From Arthrobacter sp. Y81 (lineage in GTDB: Bacteria; Actinomycetota; Actinomycetes; Actinomycetales; Micrococcaceae), in NCBI RefSeq assembly GCF_002929335.1, contig NZ_PJIL01000013.1:62001-126000 (forward strand): a DNA stretch of 64,000 nt, given 5' to 3'. This document shows positions 1-8,521 of this stretch, one piece after another. Positions within the stretch are counted from its first letter, which is position 1. Each line of letters begins with the position of its first letter. The notes under the pieces were generated by a model. The model saw nothing but the letters and a program-made list of their open reading frames with translations, was not told the origin of the DNA and did not search any database. The translations under genes and the position numbers were made by a program.

Positions 1-2
1 TT

Positions 3-152
3 GCCATCCTCTACGTCGGGGCCGCAGTGATGCTCCGTGTGGCCGTGCGACTCTTCCAGTACGGCTCGATCTCTTACACCTCAAAGGTCCGCATCAGGAC
101 CGCCCTCAAAGCGGGGTCCCGGCACGCCGTGGCCGGCCCGGCGGAGCAGTAG
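3..152 (+). CDS. C-terminal end of a membrane protein, possibly an ABC-2 type permease (partial)
   Basis: The first 49 codons in frame 3 are open and end at a TAG. They encode a hydrophobic stretch (AILYVGAAVMLRVAVRLF) followed by a short basic tail, which looks like the last membrane segment and cytoplasmic end of a transporter. ABC-2/NatB-type permeases end in this way, but 49 residues do not settle the family. The gene starts upstream of the window. It lies 27 bases before the next gene on the same strand, so the two may be cotranscribed. Confidence 0.5.
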   Translation, partial: AILYVGAAVMLRVAVRLFQYGSISYTSKVRIRTALKAGSRHAVAGPAEQ

Positions 153-179
153 GCGTACTTTCGGAGGACCGGAGGCGCA

Positions 180-1163
180 ATGCGCTTGGTATTGCTGGGT
201 GACGTGATGCTGGGCCGGCTGGTGAACCAGCGGCTCACATCAGCCACGCCTGCCTTCCCCTGGGGCAACACGCTTCCCGTCCTGGCGCGGGCGGATATCA
301 GGTTCGCCAACCTCGAATGCGTCCTGGCCGACGGCGGGACGCCGCAGCCAGGAAAAGTGTTCCATTTCCGCTCGGACGCCCGGAACGTGGCCGTCCTGAC
401 GGCGGCCGGCATCAACGTCGTATCCCTCGCCAACAACCACGTGCTGGACTACGGGGCGGAGGCGTTGCGGGAGACCCTGCCAGCGCTGGACCGCAGCGGA
501 ATCCTCCACGCCGGGGCCGGGACAGACCAGGCCACCGCCCGCCTGCCCGCGATCAGGCGGGTGGGCCAAACCGCCGTCGGGTTCATTGCCTTCACGGACA
601 ACCAGCCGGACTGGGAGGCCGGGCCGGGGCGGCCCGGGGTCTACTACGTGCCGGTGGACGAACCTGTCCGGGACGACGCCCGGGTCCGGGAGCTGCTGGC
701 GCTGGTCCGCCGCACCAAGGCCCGCACGGACCTGCTGGTGGTTTCGGCGCACTGGGGCGGCAACTGGGGAGCCGATGTGCCGCCCGGGCACCGGCGCCTG
801 GGCAAATCCCTGGTCGACGCCGGGGCGGACGTGGTGTTCGGGCACTCCGCCCATATCTTCCGCGGCGTGGAGATCCACCGCGGCCGGCCCATCATCTACA
901 GCGCCGGCGACTTCATTGACGACTATGCCGTGGATGCCGGGGAGCGCAACGACCTGTCCTTCATTTTCTGCGTGGAAACCGCCGGCGGCGTGCCCGTCCG
1001 GCTGCACCTCCATCCGACCGTCATCACCGGTTTCCAGGCGCGGCTGGCCGGAAAAAGCGCGCAACGGATCGCAACACGGATGCAGGGGCTTTGCGCCGGG
1101 CTGGGAACACGGAGTGCGTGGTCAGCCGAAACGAACGTGCTGGAAATACCGGTAAGCAGCTAG
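180..1163 (+). CDS. CapA family protein (metallophosphoesterase-like)
   Basis: A 327-residue protein of the CapA/PGA_cap family, which adopts a calcineurin-like metallophosphatase fold and is named after poly-gamma-glutamate capsule synthesis. Family motifs are in order: GDVMLGR near residue 7, LANNHVLDYG near residue 80, SAHWGG near residue 190 and FGHSAHIF near residue 220. No signal peptide or membrane segment is obvious, unlike many CapA proteins, so it may be cytosolic. The ATG follows a GGAGG-type site about 10 bases upstream. No other capsule gene is nearby, so the in vivo role is open. Its TAG shares two bases with the stop of the convergent small gene. Confidence 0.8.
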   Translation: MRLVLLGDVMLGRLVNQRLTSATPAFPWGNTLPVLARADIRFANLECVLADGGTPQPGKVFHFRSDARNVAVLTAAGINVVSLANNHVLDYGAEALRETLPALDRSGILHAGAGTDQATARLPAIRRVGQTAVGFIAFTDNQPDWEAGPGRPGVYYVPVDEPVRDDARVRELLALVRRTKARTDLLVVSAHWGGNWGADVPPGHRRLGKSLVDAGADVVFGHSAHIFRGVEIHRGRPIIYSAGDFIDDYAVDAGERNDLSFIFCVETAGGVPVRLHLHPTVITGFQARLAGKSAQRIATRMQGLCAGLGTRSAWSAETNVLEIPVSS

Positions 1164-1366
1164 TCCCGTTTGTCCCGCTCGCTGAATTCCTCGTCGAGGT
1201 CGTAGTGCCGGAATTCGGTCTCCGGGTTCGGTTCGCCCTCGGCCACATATTCGTAATCGAGTTGGCGCTGGATCTGGCTGTCGAGGACCTGAAGTTCCGT
1301 GTCCTCGACCGTGGTGAGATCCTCCGGGAAGTCGTCTTCCGGAGTGAGATGCAGCTTCTCTGACAT
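1160..1366 (-). CDS. Small acidic protein of unknown function (68 aa)
   Basis: A 68-residue, strongly acidic protein rich in Glu and Asp, beginning MSEKLHLTPEDDFPEDL. The reading frame stays open further upstream, but the sequence upstream of this ATG is Arg-, Gly- and Pro-rich as in non-coding high-GC frames. The ATG at 1366 has an AGAGAGG site at good spacing, so I place the start here. There is no membrane segment, cysteine motif or family I recognise. It is convergent with the CapA-like gene. Confidence 0.6.
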   Translation of the reverse strand: MSEKLHLTPEDDFPEDLTTVEDTELQVLDSQIQRQLDYEYVAEGEPNPETEFRHYDLDEEFSERDKRD

Positions 1367-1470
1367 GTGGGGCCTCTCTTGGCCAGGAACTGGGGTGCTG
1401 CTGTGGCAGCATCCTGACTTCCCCAGATTATCCGCACCTGCCAGTGGGCGGAAGCCCGGCGAGCGGCAGC

Positions 1471-1647
1471 CTAGCCGGCGGAAGCCCCGGCGCCGGCCTT
1501 CCCGCGCCATGCCACCACGAGCAGCCAGCCGGCCCAGGCAAGCATCAGCACAATTCCGCCCAGCGTGGCGGCGATGGCGGCGCCGAACAGCAGGAGTGCC
1601 GCTCCCAGGACGAAGCACTGGTAGCTCCGGACCCCCACTCCAGCCAT
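1471..1647 (-). CDS. Small membrane protein of unknown function (58 aa)
   Basis: Starting at the ATG at 1647, which is preceded by a clear GGAGG 8 bases upstream, the frame encodes 58 residues. They form two closely spaced hydrophobic segments (FVLGAALLLFGAAIAA and GGIVLMLAWAGWLLVVAW) and a short basic/Ala-Gly tail. This is the pattern of a two-helix integral membrane protein. A longer form beginning at 1749 is possible, but the extra residues are Arg/Cys-rich and look non-coding. I do not recognise the family. See the entry at 1734-1828 for a possible frameshifted upstream part. Confidence 0.5.
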   Translation of the reverse strand: MAGVGVRSYQCFVLGAALLLFGAAIAATLGGIVLMLAWAGWLLVVAWRGKAGAGASAG

Positions 1648-1733
1648 CGGACATCCTCCGCAGCGGCGAACCGCAGGGCCTTCGCCCCGTCGGCAGCGCC
1701 GGCCCAGGCCGAGGGCCCGTGCCGCACACTGAG

Positions 1734-1828
1734 GGCGTAGCCAGCACACCGGCGAGGATCAGCGCTGCGGACAGCCGCAGGTCCGGCCGGCGAAGCCTGC
1801 TGCTGTCCCGGGAATCTTCCATGGCCAT
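1734..1828 (-). pseudogene. Possible N-terminal part of a frameshifted membrane protein
   Basis: A well-formed start lies at 1828: GGGAGG, 5 bases, then ATGGCCATGGAA. It gives a plausible N-terminus with a charged head and a hydrophobic run (LRLSAALILAGVLA). After about residue 29 this frame becomes Pro/Gly/Arg-rich and loses protein character. The next frame over continues sensibly (YALSVRHGPSAWAGAADGA), and the hydrophobic protein at 1471-1647 is in a third frame. Either one membrane protein has been broken by frameshifts or sequence errors, or a short leader-like gene precedes an unrelated small gene. Confidence 0.25.
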
Positions 1829-1852
1829 CGCTTCCTCCCCGCCATCAGGCAG

Positions 1853-2731
1853 CTAGGGGTTTGCGGGCCTGACCGGCCGGATACGCCGCCGGCGCAGGGC
1901 ATGTCCGCTGCTGCCCTGGCCGGTGGTCGGGGACCTGACGGCGAGGTAGGCCGCGACCGCCGCGGTCAGCACCACCACCGCCGGGATGAACTGCCACCAG
2001 TCCACTGTGTCCATGCTTTGGGACGCATTCATCGACCCATGCAGGAGGCCCAAAATCAGGATGCTACCGCCTGTTGAGATATAGGCCAGGCCCAGCAGGT
2101 AGCGCGCCACGAGGGCGAAGCCGAAGAGGACTCCCCACGAGAGGGCAACGTCCGCCCACGGCGTGGCCGCGAATCCGCGCTCCGCGAAGGCCTGGGGCAA
2201 ATGGATCAGGGCGAAGGGAATGGCGGTCAGGAGCGAGCCTGCGAGGACGCCCTTCCGTTCCATCAGCCGCCGCTGGACCACCCCCGCCCACGCCAGTTCC
2301 TCCCAGATGTTGCCCAGCACGGCGCCGATGACCACGGCCTTCAACAGGTAGAGGCCGGCGGTGGCGGCCCACCCGCTGCCCGGCTCCCGGAGCGTACCGG
2401 TCACGACGGCGGTCAGCAACGTCAGGACCGGCAGGGCCAGCAACGCCATGACATACCAGCCGGCGCCCACGCGCCAGCGGACCACGCCGCTGAACAGGCG
2501 GCGAACCCCGGGGCGGCTGTCCGTTGCCGCCGTGACGAGGACCGCGGCCCCGAGCAGGACGAGCAGTTCCACCAGGAGCCCGGGAGTGACGTCCTGCAGC
2601 AACAGGATGGCGAGGCACTGCGCGAGCCATGCTGCCGGGATGGCAAGCAACAGGAACGCGGCGACGGGGTGCGCCGCGATCCGGGAACGGATGCTTCCGG
2701 CGGGTGCGGGTGCAGTGGATTCAACGCTCAT
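1853..2731 (-). CDS. CPBP family intramembrane glutamic endopeptidase
   Basis: A 292-residue polytopic membrane protein with about eight hydrophobic segments. The CPBP (Abi/Rce1-like) motifs are present: the glutamate pair in NIWEELAWAGVV (E144, E145), the histidine in FALIHLPQAF (H177), and a C-terminal GLLHGSMNAS box with a second His and an Asn. Family members cleave substrates within the membrane, and some process bacteriocins or confer immunity. The usual FRG after EExx is replaced by WAG. The ATG has a GGAGG site. It starts 30 bases after the upstream subtilase gene stops, so the two proteases probably share a transcript. Confidence 0.85.
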   Translation of the reverse strand: MSVESTAPAPAGSIRSRIAAHPVAAFLLLAIPAAWLAQCLAILLLQDVTPGLLVELLVLLGAAVLVTAATDSRPGVRRLFSGVVRWRVGAGWYVMALLALPVLTLLTAVVTGTLREPGSGWAATAGLYLLKAVVIGAVLGNIWEELAWAGVVQRRLMERKGVLAGSLLTAIPFALIHLPQAFAERGFAATPWADVALSWGVLFGFALVARYLLGLAYISTGGSILILGLLHGSMNASQSMDTVDWWQFIPAVVVLTAAVAAYLAVRSPTTGQGSSGHALRRRRIRPVRPANP

Positions 2732-2761
2732 GGGTGCCTCCGTTCAGGCTCTATATCAATG

Positions 2762-4855
2762 TTAGGACAGCCGCCACACGTAGGCGTAGGGCTGCGGGAA
2801 CTGGGTGATCCGGAAGGCCCGGACCACGATCTTGGCCTCCCCCGGCGGCATGCCCGTCCAGAGGACCTGTTCCACGTTGTTCCGGTGGTCGAAGCCGGCG
2901 GTGATGCCGGAGTTGCCGTGGCGTTCACTGCCGTCGGCCGCGAGCACAATGAGGTCCAGGTCGTTCTGCAACTGGGGTCCGGGCGGATCAGACCACACGA
3001 GGGTGATCTTCAGCGTCACCCCGGCGGCCGTGAGTTCCGGGGCCCCGGCCGGTCCCCGGTTCCGTCTCCCTTTGGCGGCTACCTTGGGGACCTCCTCGGG
3101 GATGTCGATGGTGAAGGAGTCCTCCTCCCCCTGCTCCAGCGGGCCCCCTTCGCCCAGGCCCGCATTACCGGGCTGCCCGGGAAGGACCACGGACCGGGCC
3201 AGGTTGACCCTGCCCCAGCCGGAGTTCCCGTTCGGTGATTCCCCGGCCTCGCTGGGGTTGTACTGTCCCGGCAGCTCGTCGGCGCCGTTTATCAGGAGGG
3301 CTTTGACCAGGGCCGCGCTGGGCTCGCCGAGTCCGTTCTTCACCAGGGTTTCACGCAGCACCGCGGCGCAGCCGGCAACCAGCGGGGTTGCCATGGAGGT
3401 GCCGGAATCGAAAAAGAACAGCGGGTCCGTGGACGTGCCGAAGGTGTTGCCCATCGGGGCGTTCCGTGAGAGCGCGGACAGGATGCTGGTTCCCGGCGCC
3501 ACCACGTCGGGCTTGATGCGGCCCTCCATGGTGGGCCCCCGGCTGGAGAAGGCCACCATCCCGTCCGGGTTGTTCGCCTGTTTGTCCCGCTTGACCGGAT
3601 TCGCGGGGAAGTCTCCAGGCCAGTAGGTGCCGTAGGACGGCGCGAACTCCTTGCGGAGGCTTTCGCTGGCGCCCACGGTGATGCAGTTCTTCGCGGCGGA
3701 CTGGGAACCGATGGAGTTCGAGTCCACCACTCCGTCGCTGTTGCCGTCCACGCCGTCGTTCCCGGCCGCAAAGCAGATCACCTGGTCCTGGTGGTTCCAG
3801 ACGAACTCGTCGATCTCCCGCGAGCTGGCGTCATACGGAAGGTTGAGTCCGGGGACGCCCCAGGAGTTCGTGTGCACGCGGGCGCCGTCGTCGTACGTCT
3901 TTTGGAAGAGGTCGTTGAGGTTGACCGGGATGCCGCCGAGGCCGCCGTTGGAGTCGAGGACGCTCTGGAGGATCAGCTGTGCCTCGGGTGCGGTTCCCTC
4001 AATGTCCCCGCCCATGGTGGCCGAGTTTCCACGGCCCAGTACGGAGCCTGCGACGTGGGTGCCGTGGCCGTGCGGATCGTCCGTCTTGTCCGGCGCTGTC
4101 CGGCCCAGCGCGTAGAGCACCTGGACCCGCCCGGTGAACGCCGGATGCGGATTGGCGGCGTCGCCGGTATCGAATCCGGTGTCCGCCACCGCCACCACCT
4201 CGCCGCCCCCTCGGTAGTCTGTCCCGTTGAGCTGGACCTCGGCATTCAGGATTTCCCGTGCCACGTTGTTGAAGAGCTGGCGGTCGCGCACCGGGTGGAT
4301 CTCGCGGATCTCATCGATTCTCGCGAGGTCCGGGAGCTGGCCCACCGAGGTGGTGATCCGCAGCTTGCCCGGTGTCACCGCCACCGCGTCCGGCTCCACC
4401 CGGGCTGCCGCGGCAACCCGCGCGATCAGGTCCGGGGTGGCCTCGAGACCCGGGTGCAGCAGCAGGTCCACGCGTTCCAGCCGGCGGTCCGGATGCGGTT
4501 CGTGGTCCGCCAGCGACCGGACGCTGCCCGTGTCCGCGCTGCGCGGCAGCAGGGGCGGCGGGATCTTGAAGACGCGGGAGTAGACGTCCGCCCAGCTCAC
4601 GAACGGCAAAGCCCGCACGCGGTTCAGGTCTTCCGGCGGGAACGCGGCGAGGTAGGTGTTGTCCGAGACGTATTCCTGCATCTCGACGTCGATGCCCGCA
4701 AGTTCAGCACGCTGTTCCGCGGTCAGCGGCTCGGCGGTCTGGATGAGGATGTGGTCCGACTCCGACGCGTCCTCGGCGACCAGCCCGGCGTCACGCAGGG
4801 CACGGTTCTGTTTGATCGGATCAATGGTGATGCCGTTGATGGTGATTTCAGACAT
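2762..4855 (-). CDS. S8 family serine peptidase (subtilisin-like)
   Basis: A 697-residue subtilase. Counting from the ATG at 4855 (preceded by a G-rich AGGGGG site), the triad is D225 in VAVADTGFD, H264 in HGHGTHVAG and S487 in SGTSMATP, with the oxyanion Asn366 in FAAGNDG. Residues 1-200 form an N-terminal extension that could be a prodomain. Residues after about 565 form a beta-rich C-terminal domain (LTLVWSDPPGPQL-like), as in KP-43-type subtilases. I see no signal peptide with this start. An upstream in-frame ATG at 4897 would add 14 residues but no hydrophobic stretch. It is followed closely by the CPBP protease gene. Confidence 0.9.
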   Translation of the reverse strand: MSEITINGITIDPIKQNRALRDAGLVAEDASESDHILIQTAEPLTAEQRAELAGIDVEMQEYVSDNTYLAAFPPEDLNRVRALPFVSWADVYSRVFKIPPPLLPRSADTGSVRSLADHEPHPDRRLERVDLLLHPGLEATPDLIARVAAAARVEPDAVAVTPGKLRITTSVGQLPDLARIDEIREIHPVRDRQLFNNVAREILNAEVQLNGTDYRGGGEVVAVADTGFDTGDAANPHPAFTGRVQVLYALGRTAPDKTDDPHGHGTHVAGSVLGRGNSATMGGDIEGTAPEAQLILQSVLDSNGGLGGIPVNLNDLFQKTYDDGARVHTNSWGVPGLNLPYDASSREIDEFVWNHQDQVICFAAGNDGVDGNSDGVVDSNSIGSQSAAKNCITVGASESLRKEFAPSYGTYWPGDFPANPVKRDKQANNPDGMVAFSSRGPTMEGRIKPDVVAPGTSILSALSRNAPMGNTFGTSTDPLFFFDSGTSMATPLVAGCAAVLRETLVKNGLGEPSAALVKALLINGADELPGQYNPSEAGESPNGNSGWGRVNLARSVVLPGQPGNAGLGEGGPLEQGEEDSFTIDIPEEVPKVAAKGRRNRGPAGAPELTAAGVTLKITLVWSDPPGPQLQNDLDLIVLAADGSERHGNSGITAGFDHRNNVEQVLWTGMPPGEAKIVVRAFRITQFPQPYAYVWRLS

Positions 4856-4984
4856 GGAGTTGTGCCCCCTGCCAGCCGTCGGCAACTGCCTCGGCACCCG
4901 GCGGCCGGTTTTGCTCTAGAAGGAGACCCGGGCCCCCGCCGAGCGACGGCCCCGGAAGGTGAGCGTCAGCATACGCTCGGCACC

Positions 4985-6820
4985 CTAGGCGGTCAACGGC
5001 GCGTGGAACACCGGCACCGCAGCAGGCCTCGCCTCCGGCTCCGACCCGTCGTCCTCGTAGGTGGTGGCTCCGGCGAGGTCCCGTCCGGCGATGTACCCGA
5101 ACGTGAGGGCGGGTCCCAGGTTGATGCCGCCGGCGGGGTAGTTTCCGCCCATCACGTTCGCCTGGTCGTTGCCTGCCACGTACAGGCCACCGATCGGCTG
5201 GCCGCCGGTATTCAGCACGCGTGAGCGGCCGTCGGCTTCCAGCCCGGCGAAGGTCCCGAAACTGCCGGGCACCACACGGACCGCGTAGAACGGTCCTTTC
5301 TCGAGCGGGCCGAGTGCGGAGTTGGGCCGGGTCCCGGCATCCCCGCCATAGCGGTTGAAGGCCGTCTCGCCTCGGCCGAAGTCAGGGTCCACGCCATCAC
5401 GGGCGTTGCGGTTGAACTCCTCGACAGTGGCTTTGAGGCCGGCCGGGTCGATGCCGCACTTCGCCGCGAGCTCCTCGATGGTTCGGCCCGTCTTGAGGTA
5501 ACCGGAGCGCAGGTACGGGAACAGCGGGACCGGCAGCGGCTTGGCCATGCCCAGCGGGAACCTGCGGACGAACCGGCTGTCCGCGATCTGCCATGACTCG
5601 GCGGTGCCGCCCTCGGGGGTGGCTTCCATCAGCGCGGCCACGTAGTCGTAGTAGCCGTTGGCCTCGTTGACGAAGCGTTTGCCGTTCGCCAGGACGCCGA
5701 TGCTGCCCGGCTTGGCGCGGTCCATGATGTGCGGGAAGGTCCCGGTCCGGCCCCTGCGGTACGGCACCAGCGATACGGGGCACCACGCAGCAGCGGACTT
5801 AACATCGGTCTTGAACCGTGCACCCACGGCCTGGGCCAGGCTGATGCCGTCCCCGCTGGTTTCCTCGGGGGCCAGCGTCCAGTGCTCACGTCCCGTGGGC
5901 GTGTGGGGGAAGAGCTCCTTCCGGCGCTGGATGTCGTTGGGGAAGCCGCCAGCGGCGAGCACGACGCCGTGTGCTGCGTTGATCTGCACCTCACCGTCCG
6001 GGGAGCCGACGACGGCGCCGGTCACCTTGCCGGTGTCGTCGGTAAGCAGCCGCCGCGCAGGCGTGGAAACGCGGATGTCCACGCCCAGGTCGTCGGCGGA
6101 CTTCATCAGGCGCCCGGTCAGGGCCGTGCCGTTGACCAGCTGCATGTTCCGCCGGTGCGTCAGCAGGTCCAGGATGTGGCGGCCCAGGCGCCAGCCGGCG
6201 TGAAGGATGCCTTTGGGATTTCCCTGCGAGGCGGAGAGGAAGTTGGTGAGGTCCGGACCGGCCATGATGCCCATGCCCAGGAAGGACGTCTCGTAGAGCT
6301 GGTGGCGCATCTTGCTCCGGAGTTCCGGACGGATCCGGCGGGCGTTGATCGGTTTGGGCCCCACCGACCGGTTGCCGGTGCCTGCGCCCGGTACCTTGCC
6401 GTAGATGTCATTGATCCTGGCCCCCGGGACGAACTGCAGGGACGTCTTGTCCTGGAAGAAGCCGACCATGTGCGGCACGGCTTCGAGGAAGGCATCCACC
6501 TTGTCCGCCTGGTACTGCTCCCCCAGGGTGTGGCGCAGATAGGTGCGGAAGGTTTCCTTGTCCTCGTTCACACCGGCCGCCCGGGCCAGCGGGTTGCCGG
6601 GGGTCCAGGCCCAGCCGCCGGACCAGGAGGTGGCGCCGCCGCAGACATCCGCCTTCTCCACCACGATGACCCGGAGGCCGTGGTAGGCAGCGGTGACGGC
6701 CGCGGACAGCCCACCGGCGCCGGATCCGACCACCAGGACATCGCAGTCCAGGGCGGGAATCCGGCGGTCCTGTTCCGGTGTGGAGGCCGGCGCCGTGGTG
6801 TAGTCGGTGTTCGCGTTCAT
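4985..6820 (-). CDS. FAD-dependent oxidoreductase, KstD / fumarate reductase flavoprotein family
   Basis: A 611-residue flavoprotein. The Rossmann GxGxxG is CDVLVVGSGAGGLSAAV near residue 30, and the closing FAD motif is YVAGNDQANVMGGNYPAGG near the C-terminus, as in 3-ketosteroid delta-1-dehydrogenases and related ring desaturases. It should oxidise or reduce a C-C bond next to a carbonyl in a cyclic substrate. I use the ATG at 6820 because GGAG lies 6 bases before it; the alternatives at 6832 and 6907 lack a good site. It is the last gene of a minus-strand run of six catabolic genes. The plus arm of the locus contains a second, distinct member of the family. Confidence 0.85.
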   Translation of the reverse strand: MNANTDYTTAPASTPEQDRRIPALDCDVLVVGSGAGGLSAAVTAAYHGLRVIVVEKADVCGGATSWSGGWAWTPGNPLARAAGVNEDKETFRTYLRHTLGEQYQADKVDAFLEAVPHMVGFFQDKTSLQFVPGARINDIYGKVPGAGTGNRSVGPKPINARRIRPELRSKMRHQLYETSFLGMGIMAGPDLTNFLSASQGNPKGILHAGWRLGRHILDLLTHRRNMQLVNGTALTGRLMKSADDLGVDIRVSTPARRLLTDDTGKVTGAVVGSPDGEVQINAAHGVVLAAGGFPNDIQRRKELFPHTPTGREHWTLAPEETSGDGISLAQAVGARFKTDVKSAAAWCPVSLVPYRRGRTGTFPHIMDRAKPGSIGVLANGKRFVNEANGYYDYVAALMEATPEGGTAESWQIADSRFVRRFPLGMAKPLPVPLFPYLRSGYLKTGRTIEELAAKCGIDPAGLKATVEEFNRNARDGVDPDFGRGETAFNRYGGDAGTRPNSALGPLEKGPFYAVRVVPGSFGTFAGLEADGRSRVLNTGGQPIGGLYVAGNDQANVMGGNYPAGGINLGPALTFGYIAGRDLAGATTYEDDGSEPEARPAAVPVFHAPLTA

Positions 6821-6851
6821 GGGGTTCTCCATTGGGGTTCTTTCGGTGTCT

Positions 6852-7688
6852 CTAGTGTCCGTAGTTGTCTGAATCGAGCCGCGGCGGGGCGCCGGTCTCC
6901 AGTGCACTGATGGCCGCCAGCTGGGCCGGTGTCAGCTCGAAGCCGAAGACGTCCAGGTTCTGCCGCTGCCGGGCGTCGCTGGCGGATTTCGGCGTGGCGA
7001 TGCGGCCCTGCTGCACATGCCAGCGGAGCACGATCTGCCCGGGCGTCCTGCCCAGTTCCCTTGCCGGCCCGGTGATGGCCGGGCTCGCCATGAAGTCTCC
7101 GTTGCGGCCCAGCGGGCTGTACGCACCTGTGGTGATGCCGTGCTCCCGGTGGAACGCCAGCTGTTCGGGCTGGCCGTGGGCGGGGTCCACCTGCACCTGG
7201 TTCACCGGCACCGTCAGCCCGGCAGCCAGGACTTGGCGCAGGTGGGAAGGCTTGAAGTTTGAGACACCCCAGGCACGGATGGACCCGTCATCCGCCAGTT
7301 GCTGGAGACCTTCGCAGGCTTCGACGAAGCGGCCCAGCGCGGGGTTGGGCCAGTGGACCAGGAACAGGTCCAGGTAGTCGACGCCCAGCCTCCCCGCGGA
7401 GCGCTCAAAGGCGGCGCTGACCCCGTCCCGGCTGTGCCAGTCCTTGTTGAACTTGGTGGTGATGAAGAGGTCCCCCCGGGCAATCCCGCTGCGCCGGATG
7501 CCCTCGCCGACGGCGTCTTCGTTGCCGTAGTTTTCGGCGGTGTCGATGTGGCGGTAGCCGTTGGCGATGGCGCGCTCCACGGCGTCCGCGGCTTCCTCGC
7601 CCACCATCGGCCAGGTGCCCAGCCCGATCAGCGGGACGCGGACTCCGGCGGTGAGTTCCGCCGTCGTGCTTTCCAGTACTTTGCTCAT
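6852..7688 (-). CDS. Aldo/keto reductase
   Basis: A 278-residue aldo/keto reductase with the complete catalytic tetrad: D49 and Y54 in HIDTAENYGNE, K79 in FITTKFN and H112 in FLVHWPN. The C-terminal phosphate-binding segment (TPKSASDARQRQN) indicates NADPH use. It reduces carbonyls of sugars, ketones or aldehydes. The ATG at 7688 has AGGAG six bases upstream and overlaps the TGA of the upstream isomerase (ATGA), so the two are translationally coupled. The substrate is unknown and presumably shared with the surrounding oxidoreductases. Confidence 0.9.
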   Translation of the reverse strand: MSKVLESTTAELTAGVRVPLIGLGTWPMVGEEAADAVERAIANGYRHIDTAENYGNEDAVGEGIRRSGIARGDLFITTKFNKDWHSRDGVSAAFERSAGRLGVDYLDLFLVHWPNPALGRFVEACEGLQQLADDGSIRAWGVSNFKPSHLRQVLAAGLTVPVNQVQVDPAHGQPEQLAFHREHGITTGAYSPLGRNGDFMASPAITGPARELGRTPGQIVLRWHVQQGRIATPKSASDARQRQNLDVFGFELTPAQLAAISALETGAPPRLDSDNYGH

Positions 7689-8521
7689 TTGGCTCCTGCT
7701 TTCTGAAGGCTGTCCGCCGCCTGCAGCACGGCGTCGGAAGCGGCCTTGAGGGTCCGGGCCCAGCCCACGCCGCCGAGTTGGGCAACGCGCCGGTCCGACG
7801 GCGTCTCCACGCTCACGGGGGTTCCGGCAGGGAAGGCCGCCACCAGTGCGGCGAGATCGAACTCGCCCTCGCCGGGGACGCCGCGCTCTGAGCGGGACTC
7901 GGCCACGAGGCCGTCGCGGCCTACGGGCCGCAGGGCCGGGCCGTCGCACAGCTGCACCAGCGGGACGAGGTCCAAGCTGTCGGCCAGCTGGTCCTGGGTG
8001 CCGCCGAAGCGGTTGAAGTGCAGCGCGTCCACCACCACCTGGCAGCCTGCCTGGCGTGCGAGCTCCGCCGCGGCGCGGAGGGACTGTACCGGTTGGTAGG
8101 AGATCGGTTCCAGCGTGGGAACAATGCCGAACCCCCGACCGTCTTCCGTCATCCGGGCGAGGGTGTCCGCCAATCGGGAGGCGTCCGCGTCGGCTCCGGC
8201 GACTGTCAGCGAACCGGCGCCCAGGGCCTGGCCTGCTGCCATCATCCGCAGCCAGGCCTCGCGCTGCTCGCTGCCGTCCAGGAGCAGGAACTCGATGTCC
8301 TTCACCGTCACCCCGGTGTCCCTCATCCGCGCCAGGGTTTCCTTCAGCATGGGCGACCCCGGCTGCAGGTTGTGGGCGCGTTCGGTGCCGGTGACCGGCC
8401 GGACACGGGCGCCGATGAAGTCGAAGCCCGCTTCAGCGGCAATGGCCACGAGGTCCGGCGGTGCCGTCCCCACGAGGGAAAGCTGGGCCAGGCCCACCTG
8501 GCGGCGTGGGGAGGGTGTCAT
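7685..8521 (-). CDS. Sugar phosphate isomerase/epimerase-like TIM barrel protein
   Basis: A 278-residue protein of the xylose isomerase-like TIM barrel (AP_endonuc_2) family. Candidate metal ligands fall in the usual strands: Glu in PTLEPISY, Asp and His in VVDALHFNR, and Glu in VSVETPS. Members include hydroxypyruvate isomerase, inosose dehydratase and 3-dehydroshikimate dehydratase, so isomerisation or dehydration of a hydroxylated ketone fits. Sequence alone does not choose between them. It overlaps both neighbours by ATGA junctions, placing it inside a tightly coupled operon with OYE-type and aldo/keto reductases. Confidence 0.8.
   Translation of the reverse strand: MTPSPRRQVGLAQLSLVGTAPPDLVAIAAEAGFDFIGARVRPVTGTERAHNLQPGSPMLKETLARMRDTGVTVKDIEFLLLDGSEQREAWLRMMAAGQALGAGSLTVAGADADASRLADTLARMTEDGRGFGIVPTLEPISYQPVQSLRAAAELARQAGCQVVVDALHFNRFGGTQDQLADSLDLVPLVQLCDGPALRPVGRDGLVAESRSERGVPGEGEFDLAALVAAFPAGTPVSVETPSDRRVAQLGGVGWARTLKAASDAVLQAADSLQKAGAK

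Noticed and set aside
1160..1828. A single 222-residue protein spanning this whole frame
   Set aside because: Only its first 29 and last 68 residues look protein-like, and the last part has its own start and ribosome site.
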